From the NCBI GenBank assembly GCA_017396665.1, contig JAFQLH010000005.1, forward strand, positions 1 to 64,000: a stretch of DNA of 64,000 bases, given 5' to 3'. The DNA comes from Oscillospiraceae bacterium. Lineage in GTDB: Bacteria; Bacillota; Clostridia; Oscillospirales; Ruminococcaceae. The notes beneath the pieces were generated by a model. The model was not told the DNA's origin. It saw nothing but the letters and a program-made list of their open reading frames with translations, and made no database searches. Both the position numbers and the translations under genes were made by a program. Shown here piece after piece: positions 31,338 through 39,429 of the stretch (positions are counted from its first letter, which is position 1; the number at the start of each line of letters is the position of its first letter).

Positions 31338-33980
31338 TTATTCAGCACTTCCCATTTTGCGCTGTACAGCCTTGATTATCTCTATAACAGGGATAATTGT
31401 AACTGCTATACCCATAGCTGCAAAGTACTCTGCAACGCTGATTGCTGTGAAGCCGAATGCATTTCTGAGGAACGGAACGAACAATACTGCTGTTGTAGAA
31501 ACGAGCGAGAATATCATTGAACCCCAGAGAACCCAGTTGTTGCTTCTGATTGAGAAGGATGACTTTCTGCGTGAACGCATATTGAATGAGTGGAACACTT
31601 CTGTCATGGAGAGTGCGAGGAATGCCATTGTCATACCGTCAGGGCTCTGTGCGATTTCCCACTTTCCCGACTCCATGAAGTGACCTACGAAATATGCTGA
31701 AAGTGTAATGATTGTAACGAGTATGCCCTGGATAAGAACGTCTACACCGAGTCCGCCTGAGAACACGCCTTCGTCGGCACTTCTCGGCTTACGCTTCATG
31801 ATGTCCTTTTCAGCCTTTTCCATACCGAGCGCAAGTGCCGGCAGGCAGTCTGTTACGAGGTTAATCCAGAGGAGGTGTACAGGCTTTAAGATTGTAAAGC
31901 CCATAAGCGTTGCGAAGAAAATTGAGAGAACCTCAGAGAGATTTGATGAAAGCAGGAACTGGATTGACTTTCTGATGTTGTCGTAGATTCTTCTGCCTTC
32001 CTCTACTGCTGAGATGATTGTTGCGAAGTTGTCGTCGGCAAGAACCATATCGGCAACGTTCTTGGTAACGTCTGTACCTGTGATTCCCATTCCGACACCG
32101 ATATCCGCATTCTTGATAGAAGGAGCGTCGTTTACTCCGTCACCCGTCATAGCGGTAATCTTGCCCTTTTCCTGCCAAGCCTTTACGATTCTTACCTTAT
32201 GCTCAGGCTGTACTCTTGCATAAACAGAATACTGAGTAATCTTTTCGCTGAGCTCTTCGTCAGAGATTTCGTTAAGCTCTGCACCTGTGATTGCCTGTGA
32301 AGCATCGGTAATAATTCCGAGCTCCTTAGCTATAGCAACGGCGGTATCCTTATGGTCGCCTGTAATCATAATAGGTCTTACGCCTGCTGCCTTACACTCT
32401 ACGATAGCAGCCTTTACCTCAGGTCTTACAGGGTCAATCATACCGGTAAGTCCGACATAGCAAAGGTCCTGCTCAAGATATGTGTCGGAGAAGTCTGTCG
32501 GAGCTTCCTCCCAGCTTCTCATAGCGAGTGCGAGGACTCTGAGGGCTCTGTCAGCCATATCCTTGTTTGCTCTTAAAATCTGAGCCTTTATCTGGTCTGT
32601 GAGCTCAACTGTTTCGCCGTCGATGAGCGCCTTTGTACAACGTCTTAATATCTCGTCGGGAGCACCCTTTGTATACTGTGTGATGACACCCTGAGCGTCC
32701 TTATGGACAGTTGTCATCATCTTTCTCATTGAGTCAAACGGAGCTTCGCCGAGTCTTGGGTAAGCGAGCTTTTCCTCGTTCTTTGGCATACCTAGCTTGT
32801 TTGCGTAGTTTACGAGTGCACACTCGGTAGGTTCACCGATTGCCTCATTCTTATCTAAATCGAGGTCTGCGTCGGAGCACAGCGACATACCTCTTGCGAG
32901 AAGCTGTTCGTCACAGCCGTAGTGCTCTACGACAGTCATCTTGTTCTGTGTGAGAGTACCTGTCTTATCAGAGCAGATAATCTGTGCACAGCCGAGAGTT
33001 TCAACCGCTGTAAGCTTTCTGATAACTGCGTTTCTCTTTGACATATTAGTAACGCCGATAGAGAGAACGATAGTTACAACTGTTGCAAGTCCTTCAGGGA
33101 TTGCTGCAACTGCAAGGCTTACCGCTACCATAAATGTATCAATAAGAGTATGCTTTGAGATATCAGGGTATGCTCTTATAAGGTTTACTGCAAAGATTAC
33201 TGCACAGATGCCGAGAACGAGGAATGTGAGAATCTTTGAGAGCTGGGCGAGCTTTCTTTGGAGAGGGGTATCGTTGTCCTGAGCCTTTGTGAGAGCGTCG
33301 GCAATCTTACCCATTTCGGTATCCATACCTGTTGCAACGACAACTGCCACGCCTCTGCCGTAAACAACCGTACTGCCCATATACGCCATATTCTTTCTGT
33401 CGCCGAGCGGTACGTCCTTACCGTCTGCGGCGAGCGCTTCCTCGCACTTTGTAACAGGGACAGATTCACCTGTGAGGGCAGCTTCCTCAATCTTGAGGCT
33501 TGCGCACTCTATAATTCTGCAGTCGGCAGGAACGCTGTCGCCTGCTTCGAGGATTACGATATCTCCCGGTACAAGCTCTTCGCTGTGGACTGTAATCTGC
33601 TTTCCGTCACGCAGGACCTTCGAGGTTGCTGCGGCAATTTCCTGCAGAGCTTCGATAGCCGCTTCCGCTTTACTTTCCTGTACTACACCGAGGACAGAGT
33701 TTATGATTACAACCGCCATAATGATAATTACATCGGCGAATGACTCTCCCTCATATGCTGCTGTTATTCCTGAAACAATTGCTGCTACGATAAGGATAAT
33801 TATCATAGGGTCTGCAATCTGCTCTAGGAATCTTCTCAGCAGTGTTTTCTTTTTTCCCTCTGCGAGCTTGTTCTTGCCATACTTCTGAAGTCTTGCCTGC
33901 GCTTCCTGCGAGGTCATACCTTCACGCTTTGCATCATACTCGCCGAGCACTTCCCGGGTGCTCTTAAGATACTCCTGCAT
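31338..33980 (-). CDS. Calcium-transporting P-type ATPase (P2A-like)
   Basis: An 880-residue cation pump. The N-terminal cation ATPase domain (about 1-70) is followed by ten predicted spans. The actuator motif is ALTGESVPV; the phosphorylated Asp338 is in CSDKTGTLTQNKM; the hinge is TGDGVNDAPSIKNADIG. PEGLATVV in span 4, plus the SERCA/PMR1-like sequence throughout, indicates calcium or manganese export. ATG 33980 is 7 nt after GGAGG; longer forms enter the leader hairpin. A second paralogue lies at 44877-47486. The leader carries two hairpins, one with the form of a terminator, suggesting controlled expression. Confidence 0.93.
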   Translation of the reverse strand: MQEYLKSTREVLGEYDAKREGMTSQEAQARLQKYGKNKLAEGKKKTLLRRFLEQIADPMIIILIVAAIVSGITAAYEGESFADVIIIMAVVIINSVLGVVQESKAEAAIEALQEIAAATSKVLRDGKQITVHSEELVPGDIVILEAGDSVPADCRIIECASLKIEEAALTGESVPVTKCEEALAADGKDVPLGDRKNMAYMGSTVVYGRGVAVVVATGMDTEMGKIADALTKAQDNDTPLQRKLAQLSKILTFLVLGICAVIFAVNLIRAYPDISKHTLIDTFMVAVSLAVAAIPEGLATVVTIVLSIGVTNMSKRNAVIRKLTAVETLGCAQIICSDKTGTLTQNKMTVVEHYGCDEQLLARGMSLCSDADLDLDKNEAIGEPTECALVNYANKLGMPKNEEKLAYPRLGEAPFDSMRKMMTTVHKDAQGVITQYTKGAPDEILRRCTKALIDGETVELTDQIKAQILRANKDMADRALRVLALAMRSWEEAPTDFSDTYLEQDLCYVGLTGMIDPVRPEVKAAIVECKAAGVRPIMITGDHKDTAVAIAKELGIITDASQAITGAELNEISDEELSEKITQYSVYARVQPEHKVRIVKAWQEKGKITAMTGDGVNDAPSIKNADIGVGMGITGTDVTKNVADMVLADDNFATIISAVEEGRRIYDNIRKSIQFLLSSNLSEVLSIFFATLMGFTILKPVHLLWINLVTDCLPALALGMEKAEKDIMKRKPRSADEGVFSGGLGVDVLIQGILVTIITLSAYFVGHFMESGKWEIAQSPDGMTMAFLALSMTEVFHSFNMRSRRKSSFSIRSNNWVLWGSMIFSLVSTTAVLFVPFLRNAFGFTAISVAEYFAAMGIAVTIIPVIEIIKAVQRKMGSAE

Positions 33981-34010
33981 ATACTTACCTCCGTCAGATA
34001 TAAAAATAAA

Positions 34011-34039
34011 GCTCATATACAGAAAACCCGTATATGAGC
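34011..34039 (-). promoter_or_regulatory. Terminator-like hairpin in the P-type ATPase leader
   Basis: Perfect 10-bp stem GCTCATATAC/GTATATGAGC with a 9-nt loop, followed on the minus strand by TTTATTTTTAT and then the GGAGG ribosome site. A shorter hairpin ACTGCT..AGCAGT precedes it. The layout suggests attenuation; no known riboswitch consensus is recognisable. Confidence 0.5.
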
Positions 34040-34088
34040 ATCATTACATTATAATTTGATAAATGACTGCTCTATATCAACAGCAGTT

Positions 34089-34117
34089 ATTATACCACAG
34101 CTCCGCCAAAATGTCAA
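34089..34117 (-). promoter_or_regulatory. Full-consensus promoter of the P-type ATPase
   Basis: Minus-strand TTGACA (34117-34112), 17 nt, TATAAT (34094-34089), giving a leader of about 100 nt. Confidence 0.88.
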
Positions 34118-34123
34118 GGACAT

Positions 34124-36055
34124 TTACCGCCCTTTCACATCGTTTGCGGAAGAATTAAGCGATTTGACCATAAACGGCAGCTCAAGCCCCTTGCACGCCT
34201 GTGCATAATAATAGCCCTGGCAGAGGTCTACCTTAAACAGCTCTCTTACCTGTGTTGCAATGCTTTCGGTTTCGATACCCTCCGCAACGACCTCAAGTCT
34301 TATACTCTTGGCGATATTGATTGAGTTGCTCAGAAGAATCATAGCCTTATCATTTACAAGCGCTTCCTCAATAAAGCTTCTGTCGAGCTTCAGGTAGCCA
34401 ATCGGGAGCACCATGAGCTGCTGGAAGCTTGCTGAGCCGGTGCCGAAGTCGTCGATAGCAAACTTAAAGCCCAAGGAATATAGCTCCTTGATATTGCTTA
34501 CAACGATATCCGGTGGGTTTGCGCCGACATGTTCAGTAATCTCAAAGCAGATTCTTGACGGCTTTACGTCATACTTCTGCACCGTTGATGCTATAAGACT
34601 TACAAGGTCAGTCTGCATACACTGGAGCACTGACAGGTTTACACCGATAAGCTTGATACCTGCGTCATCGAGCTTTCCGCCTGCGATAAGCTTGCAGACA
34701 TTTTCAAGCACGAACTCGCCGACCTTGAACATTGTTCCGTTCTTTTCGGCAATCGGGATAAACTCGTCAGGCATTACATAACCGAGAATCGGGTCACGCA
34801 GTCTTACAAACGCTTCTGCATTTGTATACTTCTTATGCTTTTCAGAATATATAGGCTGGTAAACGACCTCAAGCACTCTGCTGAGATTATCCGACATAAG
34901 CGTTCTCTCGATTGTTGCTCTTCTTCGTCTGTCCATTACCTCTATGCTGTCAACATAGGTTATTGTGTTCTTATCGTCATTTGCGAGGATTTCATCGATA
35001 AGGTCGAGGAAGGTTGTATAGTCGGGTGCATGCTGTGGGTAGCTTATAAGGCACATTGAGGCTGACAGAATTGTTTTCATTTCCTCAAATCCCCATGGCT
35101 CCTTCATACGCTGACTGATACTGTCCATTACAAACTTAGGTTCTGAGCTTTCATTTACAAAGCACAGTGCAAAAGCTCCGCCTCCGAACGAAAACGCATT
35201 ACCGTATCTTACATACTTGGAGATGTAATTTGCAAATGCAAGATTCACCTTTGCGGCAATCTGCCCGCCGAACATATCCGACAGGAACTTTGCGTCATTG
35301 AGCTTTACAACAAGCACGGAGAAATTCATTCCCGTTGAGGTATACGCTTTACAGTCGCTTTCAAAGGATTGTCTTGAAAGAAGCTTTGTAGCGTTATCAA
35401 CAGAAGAGTCGTTCGCCTGATACAGCATACTGATTATTGAGATATAAAGCATTGCGCCGAAGCACTCAACAAGATATCTCGGCTGATAGAGCTGTATAGC
35501 AGACGGTACTATATTAAGTATAGAGGTTACATAGATGACGACTCGCATTGATTTTCCGAAGAAGTCGGTATGCTTCAGCACGAACACCATCAGGAATGCA
35601 AGATAATAGAACGCTATCACATATCCAATCCAGATATACTTTCCTCTGTGATAGTTTCCGTCAGCATCAAAGTAGAAAAGAATCTTGAGAAGCGGATTGA
35701 ATGCGATAAGCACAGACATTGCCGCCATAGGAACAATGAGCTGACATTTTCTGCGGAAGGTCATTCGCACAATAGGCTCTGCCATAACAACAAAGTAAGA
35801 CACTACGAGGAACGAGGTTGCCGAGTGGAAGAAGTAATAGAACATATTTATAATCCACTTGGTTGTCATAAATCCGTTCTGTGAATTTACAATTATAGTT
35901 CCTATGTCCGTCAGCGTAGCAAATCCGCCTGTCCACAGGAGCACCTCGAAAATCCTGCTCTTGAAGGATATAATACTCTTCTTTATATAAAATGAGACAA
36001 GAAGCACCACGCAGATAAACAGCGCACATATATCAAAATGCATTATGTATTCCAC
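34124..36055 (-). CDS. Membrane-bound c-di-GMP phosphodiesterase (degenerate GGDEF + EAL)
   Basis: A 643-residue protein starting at GTG 36055, 8 nt after GGAGG. Seven or so spans (about 7-215) form a membrane sensor. A GGDEF-like domain (about 240-370) has lost its active motif (FGGGAFAL instead of GGDEF). The C-terminal EAL domain (about 385-640) keeps the metal and catalytic residues: NAEAFVRL (first Glu; EAL reads EAF), NLSVLQ, CFEITEH, AIDDFGTGSASF, LKLDRSFI and VVAEGIET. It therefore should hydrolyse, not make, cyclic di-GMP. The dead GGDEF half may bind GTP as a regulator. It is a single gene with its own promoter. Confidence 0.9.
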   Translation of the reverse strand: MEYIMHFDICALFICVVLLVSFYIKKSIISFKSRIFEVLLWTGGFATLTDIGTIIVNSQNGFMTTKWIINMFYYFFHSATSFLVVSYFVVMAEPIVRMTFRRKCQLIVPMAAMSVLIAFNPLLKILFYFDADGNYHRGKYIWIGYVIAFYYLAFLMVFVLKHTDFFGKSMRVVIYVTSILNIVPSAIQLYQPRYLVECFGAMLYISIISMLYQANDSSVDNATKLLSRQSFESDCKAYTSTGMNFSVLVVKLNDAKFLSDMFGGQIAAKVNLAFANYISKYVRYGNAFSFGGGAFALCFVNESSEPKFVMDSISQRMKEPWGFEEMKTILSASMCLISYPQHAPDYTTFLDLIDEILANDDKNTITYVDSIEVMDRRRRATIERTLMSDNLSRVLEVVYQPIYSEKHKKYTNAEAFVRLRDPILGYVMPDEFIPIAEKNGTMFKVGEFVLENVCKLIAGGKLDDAGIKLIGVNLSVLQCMQTDLVSLIASTVQKYDVKPSRICFEITEHVGANPPDIVVSNIKELYSLGFKFAIDDFGTGSASFQQLMVLPIGYLKLDRSFIEEALVNDKAMILLSNSINIAKSIRLEVVAEGIETESIATQVRELFKVDLCQGYYYAQACKGLELPFMVKSLNSSANDVKGR

Positions 36056-36090
36056 TGTACTTCCCTCCCTTTAGCTTTTATACCTTATTT

Positions 36091-36118
36091 ATTATAACAC
36101 ATACAGCGAAATTGTCAA
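36091..36118 (-). promoter_or_regulatory. Promoter of the EAL gene
   Basis: Minus-strand TTGACA (36118-36113), 16 nt, TATAAT (36096-36091). Confidence 0.75.
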
Positions 36119-36316
36119 TATATATTGCAAAAAGCAAAAGTAACTGTTTCTATGTAATTCAGCACTCTGCCACGCTAAAATGTTTTTCAAGCGGTAACAA
36201 ATACAAGATACAGTTTTGTAACATTTAATTCACAGCAATATGGCAAATTGCACACTTCCGTACAGAGATTTTTGTGCAATATTGCTGATGTTGAAACCAA
36301 AAATTACAGTTCGGGC

Positions 36317-36345
36317 TTGACAAACGGGCGTTTTTGGGGTATTAT
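36317..36345 (+). promoter_or_regulatory. Promoter of the NlpC/P60 gene
   Basis: TTGACA (36317-36322), 17 nt, TATTAT (36340-36345). The leader is about 120 nt and begins with a stable hairpin. Confidence 0.78.
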
Positions 36346-36473
36346 ATTACAAGATGGTTACAATGATTACAAAACGATTGTAACCGAAAGACAACAAAAT
36401 TTTGATATCGACAAAATGATACATACAGATAACAGAGAAAGGATTTGTTACTATCAGAACATATAAGATTAAG

Positions 36474-37727
36474 ATGCTCAAGAGAATTCTTGCTACATCA
36501 CTTGCAGTGCTTATCGCACTCGGTACAGCAACAGCATTCCTTGGCGAAACAGACAACGTAATTACATCTCAGGCTACACCTGAGCTTGAACAGTATCAGC
36601 AGCAGCTCGACGCACTCCAGCAGCAGCAGGAAGAGCTCAACGGAAAGATAGAGAATGCTTCAGGAAGTCTTGAAGACTTAAAGCAGAAGAAGCAGTACAT
36701 CGAGGAGCAGATTAAGGTTCTCGAAGAAAAGATTTATCTCGTTGACACCTACACTCAGGAGCTCGAGGTTACTATCGCTGATATTGACCTCAAGATTTAT
36801 GAAAACTCACAGGCACTTGAGCAGACAGGAGAAGAAATCCAGAACGGCGTTGCAGCTTATCAGGAAAGACTCCGTGCACTCTACATTGCCGGCAACAGCT
36901 CATATGCAAATGTTCTTATTGACAGCGACGGCTTCTATGATATGCTTATGCGTATGGAGCTCATCAAGAGAGTTTCAGAGCACGACAACAGCATTATAAC
37001 AGGACTTGTTGAGCTTGAAGATGAATACAAGGGCATCGAGGATATCCTCAATGCCGACAGAAACGATATCGCTGATACAATATCAACCTACCAGCAGAAT
37101 CTCTCACAGCTTTCATCAGACAAGGCTGAGCTTGACAGACTCAAGAGCGAAAACGAGCAGTCACTCAAGGACATTGAACAGCAGATTCAGGATATCGAAA
37201 ACCAGCTTAACGAAAACTCACAGGCACAGAGCAGTGTTTCACAGGACATTGCTACTTACACAACAACCACTACAACCACCACAACAACCACAAGACAGCC
37301 TGAAAACAACGGCGGCGGTAACGGCGGTAACGGCTACAATACAGACGTTGAGTACACAGACGGCGACATTGAAAAGGTTGTAGAGTACGCTAAGAGCATG
37401 GTAGGCGGAAGATATGTCTACGGTCACGAGGAATACAGAGCAACAGACTGCTCAGGACTTGTTCTTTTAAGCTACCGTCAGATTGGCATTTCACTTCCTC
37501 ACAAGGCTTCCTGGCAGGCAAGCTACGGAACAGAGGTAAGCTATGAAGATATGCAGCCGGGCGACCTTATATTCTACGGTAACGGCAGCAACTACTCCAG
37601 CATCTACCACGTTTCAATGTACATCGGAAACGGTCTTATGGTACACGCAGAAAGCACAGCAACAGGTATTGTAATTTCTCACGTAAGAGATTACGCACAC
37701 ATTGTTGTTATCAAGAGACTTGTGTAG
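36474..37727 (+). CDS. Secreted NlpC/P60 peptidoglycan hydrolase with PcsB-like coiled coil
   Basis: A 417-residue exported hydrolase. After a signal segment (residues 1-25) comes a long Gln/Glu-rich coiled coil (about 35-255) as in PcsB and CwlO, then a Thr-rich linker and Gly/Asn stretch, then the NlpC/P60 domain (about 300-417). The catalytic Cys326 is in ATDCSGLVLL and His379 in YHVSMYIGNG, with His391 in MVHAES as the third residue. Such enzymes cut peptidoglycan stem peptides during growth and division, usually switched by FtsEX acting on the coiled coil. The visible GAAAGGA site is about 30 nt from ATG 36474, so the start is less certain than the rest. Confidence 0.92.
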   Translation: MLKRILATSLAVLIALGTATAFLGETDNVITSQATPELEQYQQQLDALQQQQEELNGKIENASGSLEDLKQKKQYIEEQIKVLEEKIYLVDTYTQELEVTIADIDLKIYENSQALEQTGEEIQNGVAAYQERLRALYIAGNSSYANVLIDSDGFYDMLMRMELIKRVSEHDNSIITGLVELEDEYKGIEDILNADRNDIADTISTYQQNLSQLSSDKAELDRLKSENEQSLKDIEQQIQDIENQLNENSQAQSSVSQDIATYTTTTTTTTTTTRQPENNGGGNGGNGYNTDVEYTDGDIEKVVEYAKSMVGGRYVYGHEEYRATDCSGLVLLSYRQIGISLPHKASWQASYGTEVSYEDMQPGDLIFYGNGSNYSSIYHVSMYIGNGLMVHAESTATGIVISHVRDYAHIVVIKRLV

Positions 37728-37742
37728 ACAAAAGAAATAAAA

Positions 37743-37778
37743 TAACGGTACTGCATTATAAGGTGCGGTACCGTTTTT
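37743..37778. terminator. Bidirectional terminator
   Basis: AACGGTAC (37743-37750) with GTACCGTT (37768-37775) and inner pairing; T run on the plus side, A run before it. Between convergent genes. Confidence 0.75.
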
Positions 37779-38226
37779 ATTTTGGTCTTATTTTTCTGTA
37801 CAGCTTTCCTGCGAAGGCTCTTAGTCTTTTATACACAAGCTTTACGGGGTATGTAAGATACACAGTCCACTTGTACAGCTTGTATTTAAAGCTGTCAAGC
37901 GAAATTTTCTTATCCCCTCTCCAGAACTCCTGCAAGACTCCTATAACTGCACTGTCGGGGATATTCTTCTCGACGTTTGCGCAGTTGTCACCGAGGATAT
38001 TATATCCGTCGGGCAGAACCTTGATTATTCTGTGGAGCACGTACTTCTCGCCTCTTTTATAAAGCGGGACATCGAGCTTTTTAAGCCTTTCCCCTTCCTT
38101 CAGCGGCCGCACGACTATCGTGTCACGCCTGTCCCTGAGCATAGGGTACATACTGACGCCCGACGTTGTGCTGACAAAGACTCCTTCGTCACGCAGTACA
38201 TCTTCAATTCTTACTGCGTCAATCAT
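37777..38226 (-). CDS. S24/S26-family signal-peptidase-like protein
   Basis: A 149-residue protein. TSGVSMYPMLRDRRD contains the serine nucleophile (Ser25) in the GxSMxP motif of S26/S24 peptidases; YVLHRIIKV and GYNILGDNCANVEK are the following conserved boxes. A His (YVLHR) is at the place where many family members use Lys, like the eukaryotic Sec11 type. One weak hydrophobic segment lies near residues 125-135, with a basic tail. It overlaps the PqqD-like gene by 8 bp. The three-gene kinase-PqqD-peptidase cassette recurs in gut Firmicutes near peptide-modifying enzymes; no radical SAM enzyme or precursor is seen here, so the substrate is unknown. Confidence 0.85.
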   Translation of the reverse strand: MIDAVRIEDVLRDEGVFVSTTSGVSMYPMLRDRRDTIVVRPLKEGERLKKLDVPLYKRGEKYVLHRIIKVLPDGYNILGDNCANVEKNIPDSAVIGVLQEFWRGDKKISLDSFKYKLYKWTVYLTYPVKLVYKRLRAFAGKLYRKIRPK

Positions 38227-38488
38227 TTATAAGAAAACCTGCCTTATCCATTTTATCGAGCATTGCCTTCAAGTCTGTCTGAGCCTTGTCTGTGCTGACG
38301 TCATACTTTTCGCAGAGGAGAGCTACTATTTCGTCTTCACCTTTCCCCTCGCTCAGCCAAAGCCAGATATCCTTTGCGGTAGGGTTTAGCTTTATAAGTC
38401 CGTGGAAGTCCTTGCTTGCTTCACCTGTTGCAACTACCATTGTCTGTCCTGCGACATCTCTCAATACAAATCCGCTTTTAATTCTCAT
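38219..38488 (-). CDS. PqqD-family peptide-recognition protein
   Basis: An 89-residue protein (start ATG 38488, 10 bp inside the upstream kinase gene). RIKSGFVLRDVAGQTMVVATG, LNPTAKDIWLWLSEG and the closing LDKMDKAGFL match PqqD-like proteins, which fold as winged helices and bind leader peptides of ribosomally made, modified peptides (RiPPs). It sits between an HprK-like kinase and an S24/S26 peptidase with overlapping ends, which argues for one complex or pathway. No candidate precursor gene was found within the cassette. Confidence 0.88.
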   Translation of the reverse strand: MRIKSGFVLRDVAGQTMVVATGEASKDFHGLIKLNPTAKDIWLWLSEGKGEDEIVALLCEKYDVSTDKAQTDLKAMLDKMDKAGFLIND

Positions 38489-39227
38489 TGTCCTTTTTCC
38501 TTTCATCGTTATACAAGAGTGTGCTCATTCCCTCAAGACTGCATTTCACAGCTTCCTCGCTTATGTCGCAATACAGCTTATACACAGGCACCTCTGAGAG
38601 CATTCTGTCGACAAGCTCCATTGTTCTGACAAGCGACAGAGGAGAATGCGGCATATACACCTGCCCGAGCAGAAAGTCTACGCTTTCCTTAGGTGAAATT
38701 CTCTCGATTTTGTTTTCCTTACCTCTGCAGAGCAGACAGATTGCAGAAAGCTCTGCGCTGGTGTTTGTCTGCCAGTGCTCCTTGCCCGACCATGGTGTGC
38801 CGTAAACCATAGGCTTTTCGCCTGTTCTTACTGTTACAATCGGCTTGTCGCCATTGATTACTGTGACGTTATCACTGCCTAAATACTTTTTCCAGAGTGT
38901 GATATGGGTGGACTTACCTGTACCGCTTGGTGCTGTGAACAGATACGCCTTGTCCTTATACTTTATTGCTGCGCCGTGGAAGACAAAGCCCTCATAATCT
39001 GACGGAAACGCTTCCGCTATCGGTCTGTACAGCCCGGTTTTTTCGGCGAGTGCGGTATTCTTACTGCCGATTTCACAAAGCATACTTTCTATTTCCTCGT
39101 CGCTTACCGACGCTTTTATATCATAGCTGTCGCCTTTTGCGATATAGTCCTTCATATACTGTCTTGTTTCCTCAAACCTACATTTAACCAAGACTCTTAC
39201 GCCTGCAACGCTTATTATAAATTCCAC
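38478..39227 (-). CDS. HPr-kinase-like P-loop protein
   Basis: A 249-residue protein starting at GTG 39227. Residues 98-107 (TAPSGTGKST) form the Walker A loop, followed by VINGDKPIV, the conserved Asp-Lys box of HprK-related kinases; no HPr-binding N-terminal domain is present. Such HprK-like proteins occur with PqqD and S24 peptidase in cassettes tied to peptide maturation, and their true substrate is undetermined. It is the first gene of the cassette. Its promoter lies at 39368-39396, with an inverted repeat (ATGACCGC/GCGGTCAT, about 39256-39288) in the leader. Confidence 0.85.
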   Translation of the reverse strand: MEFIISVAGVRVLVKCRFEETRQYMKDYIAKGDSYDIKASVSDEEIESMLCEIGSKNTALAEKTGLYRPIAEAFPSDYEGFVFHGAAIKYKDKAYLFTAPSGTGKSTHITLWKKYLGSDNVTVINGDKPIVTVRTGEKPMVYGTPWSGKEHWQTNTSAELSAICLLCRGKENKIERISPKESVDFLLGQVYMPHSPLSLVRTMELVDRMLSEVPVYKLYCDISEEAVKCSLEGMSTLLYNDERKKDNEN

Positions 39228-39255
39228 CGCTTTTTCACCTCTTTACATAACGAAC

Positions 39256-39288
39256 TATGACCGCCGACCTTTTTGCTGTCAGCGGTCA
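39256..39288. promoter_or_regulatory. Inverted repeat ATGACCGC..GCGGTCAT in the HprK-like gene leader
   Basis: 8-bp arms with extra inner GAC/GTC pairing, about 30-60 nt before the GTG start. On the minus strand no T run follows, so it is a leader hairpin or operator rather than a terminator. Confidence 0.45.
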
Positions 39289-39367
39289 TTTAATTTCGTC
39301 AGCTTAGATATATATACTGTTTTCATATATACAAACTTGTCTGAAACGACCGCTTTGCCACAAAAAC

Positions 39368-39396
39368 ATCATACCACACATTCAGGGCTTTTTCAA
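39368..39396 (-). promoter_or_regulatory. Promoter of the HprK-PqqD-S24 cassette
   Basis: Minus-strand TTGAAA (39396-39391), 17 nt, TATGAT (39373-39368). Confidence 0.7.
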
Positions 39397-39429
39397 GACA
39401 GACTGTAGCTTTTCCCTTTTATGCAGAAA

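Larger units (their letters stand above)
36056..36473. other. Divergent regulatory region between the EAL and NlpC/P60 genes
   Basis: About 418 nt without a gene. It holds a minus promoter (36091-36118), a plus promoter (36317-36345), a large imperfect hairpin CAGCAATA..TATTGCTG with inner TTGCAC/GTGCAA (36233-36287), and a 9-bp hairpin GGTTACAAT/ATTGTAACC (36355-36385) at the start of the plus-strand leader. A 72-codon plus frame crossing the region has no ribosome site and is not called. Confidence 0.6.

Noticed and set aside
33980..34117. yybP-ykoY manganese riboswitch in the P-type ATPase leader
   Set aside because: The leader is about 100 nt and lacks the conserved GGGGAGUA-type core; only simple hairpins are present.
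36248..36466. 72-codon plus-strand frame between the EAL and NlpC/P60 genes
   Set aside because: No ribosome site; it runs across the promoter and hairpins and has no recognisable sequence.
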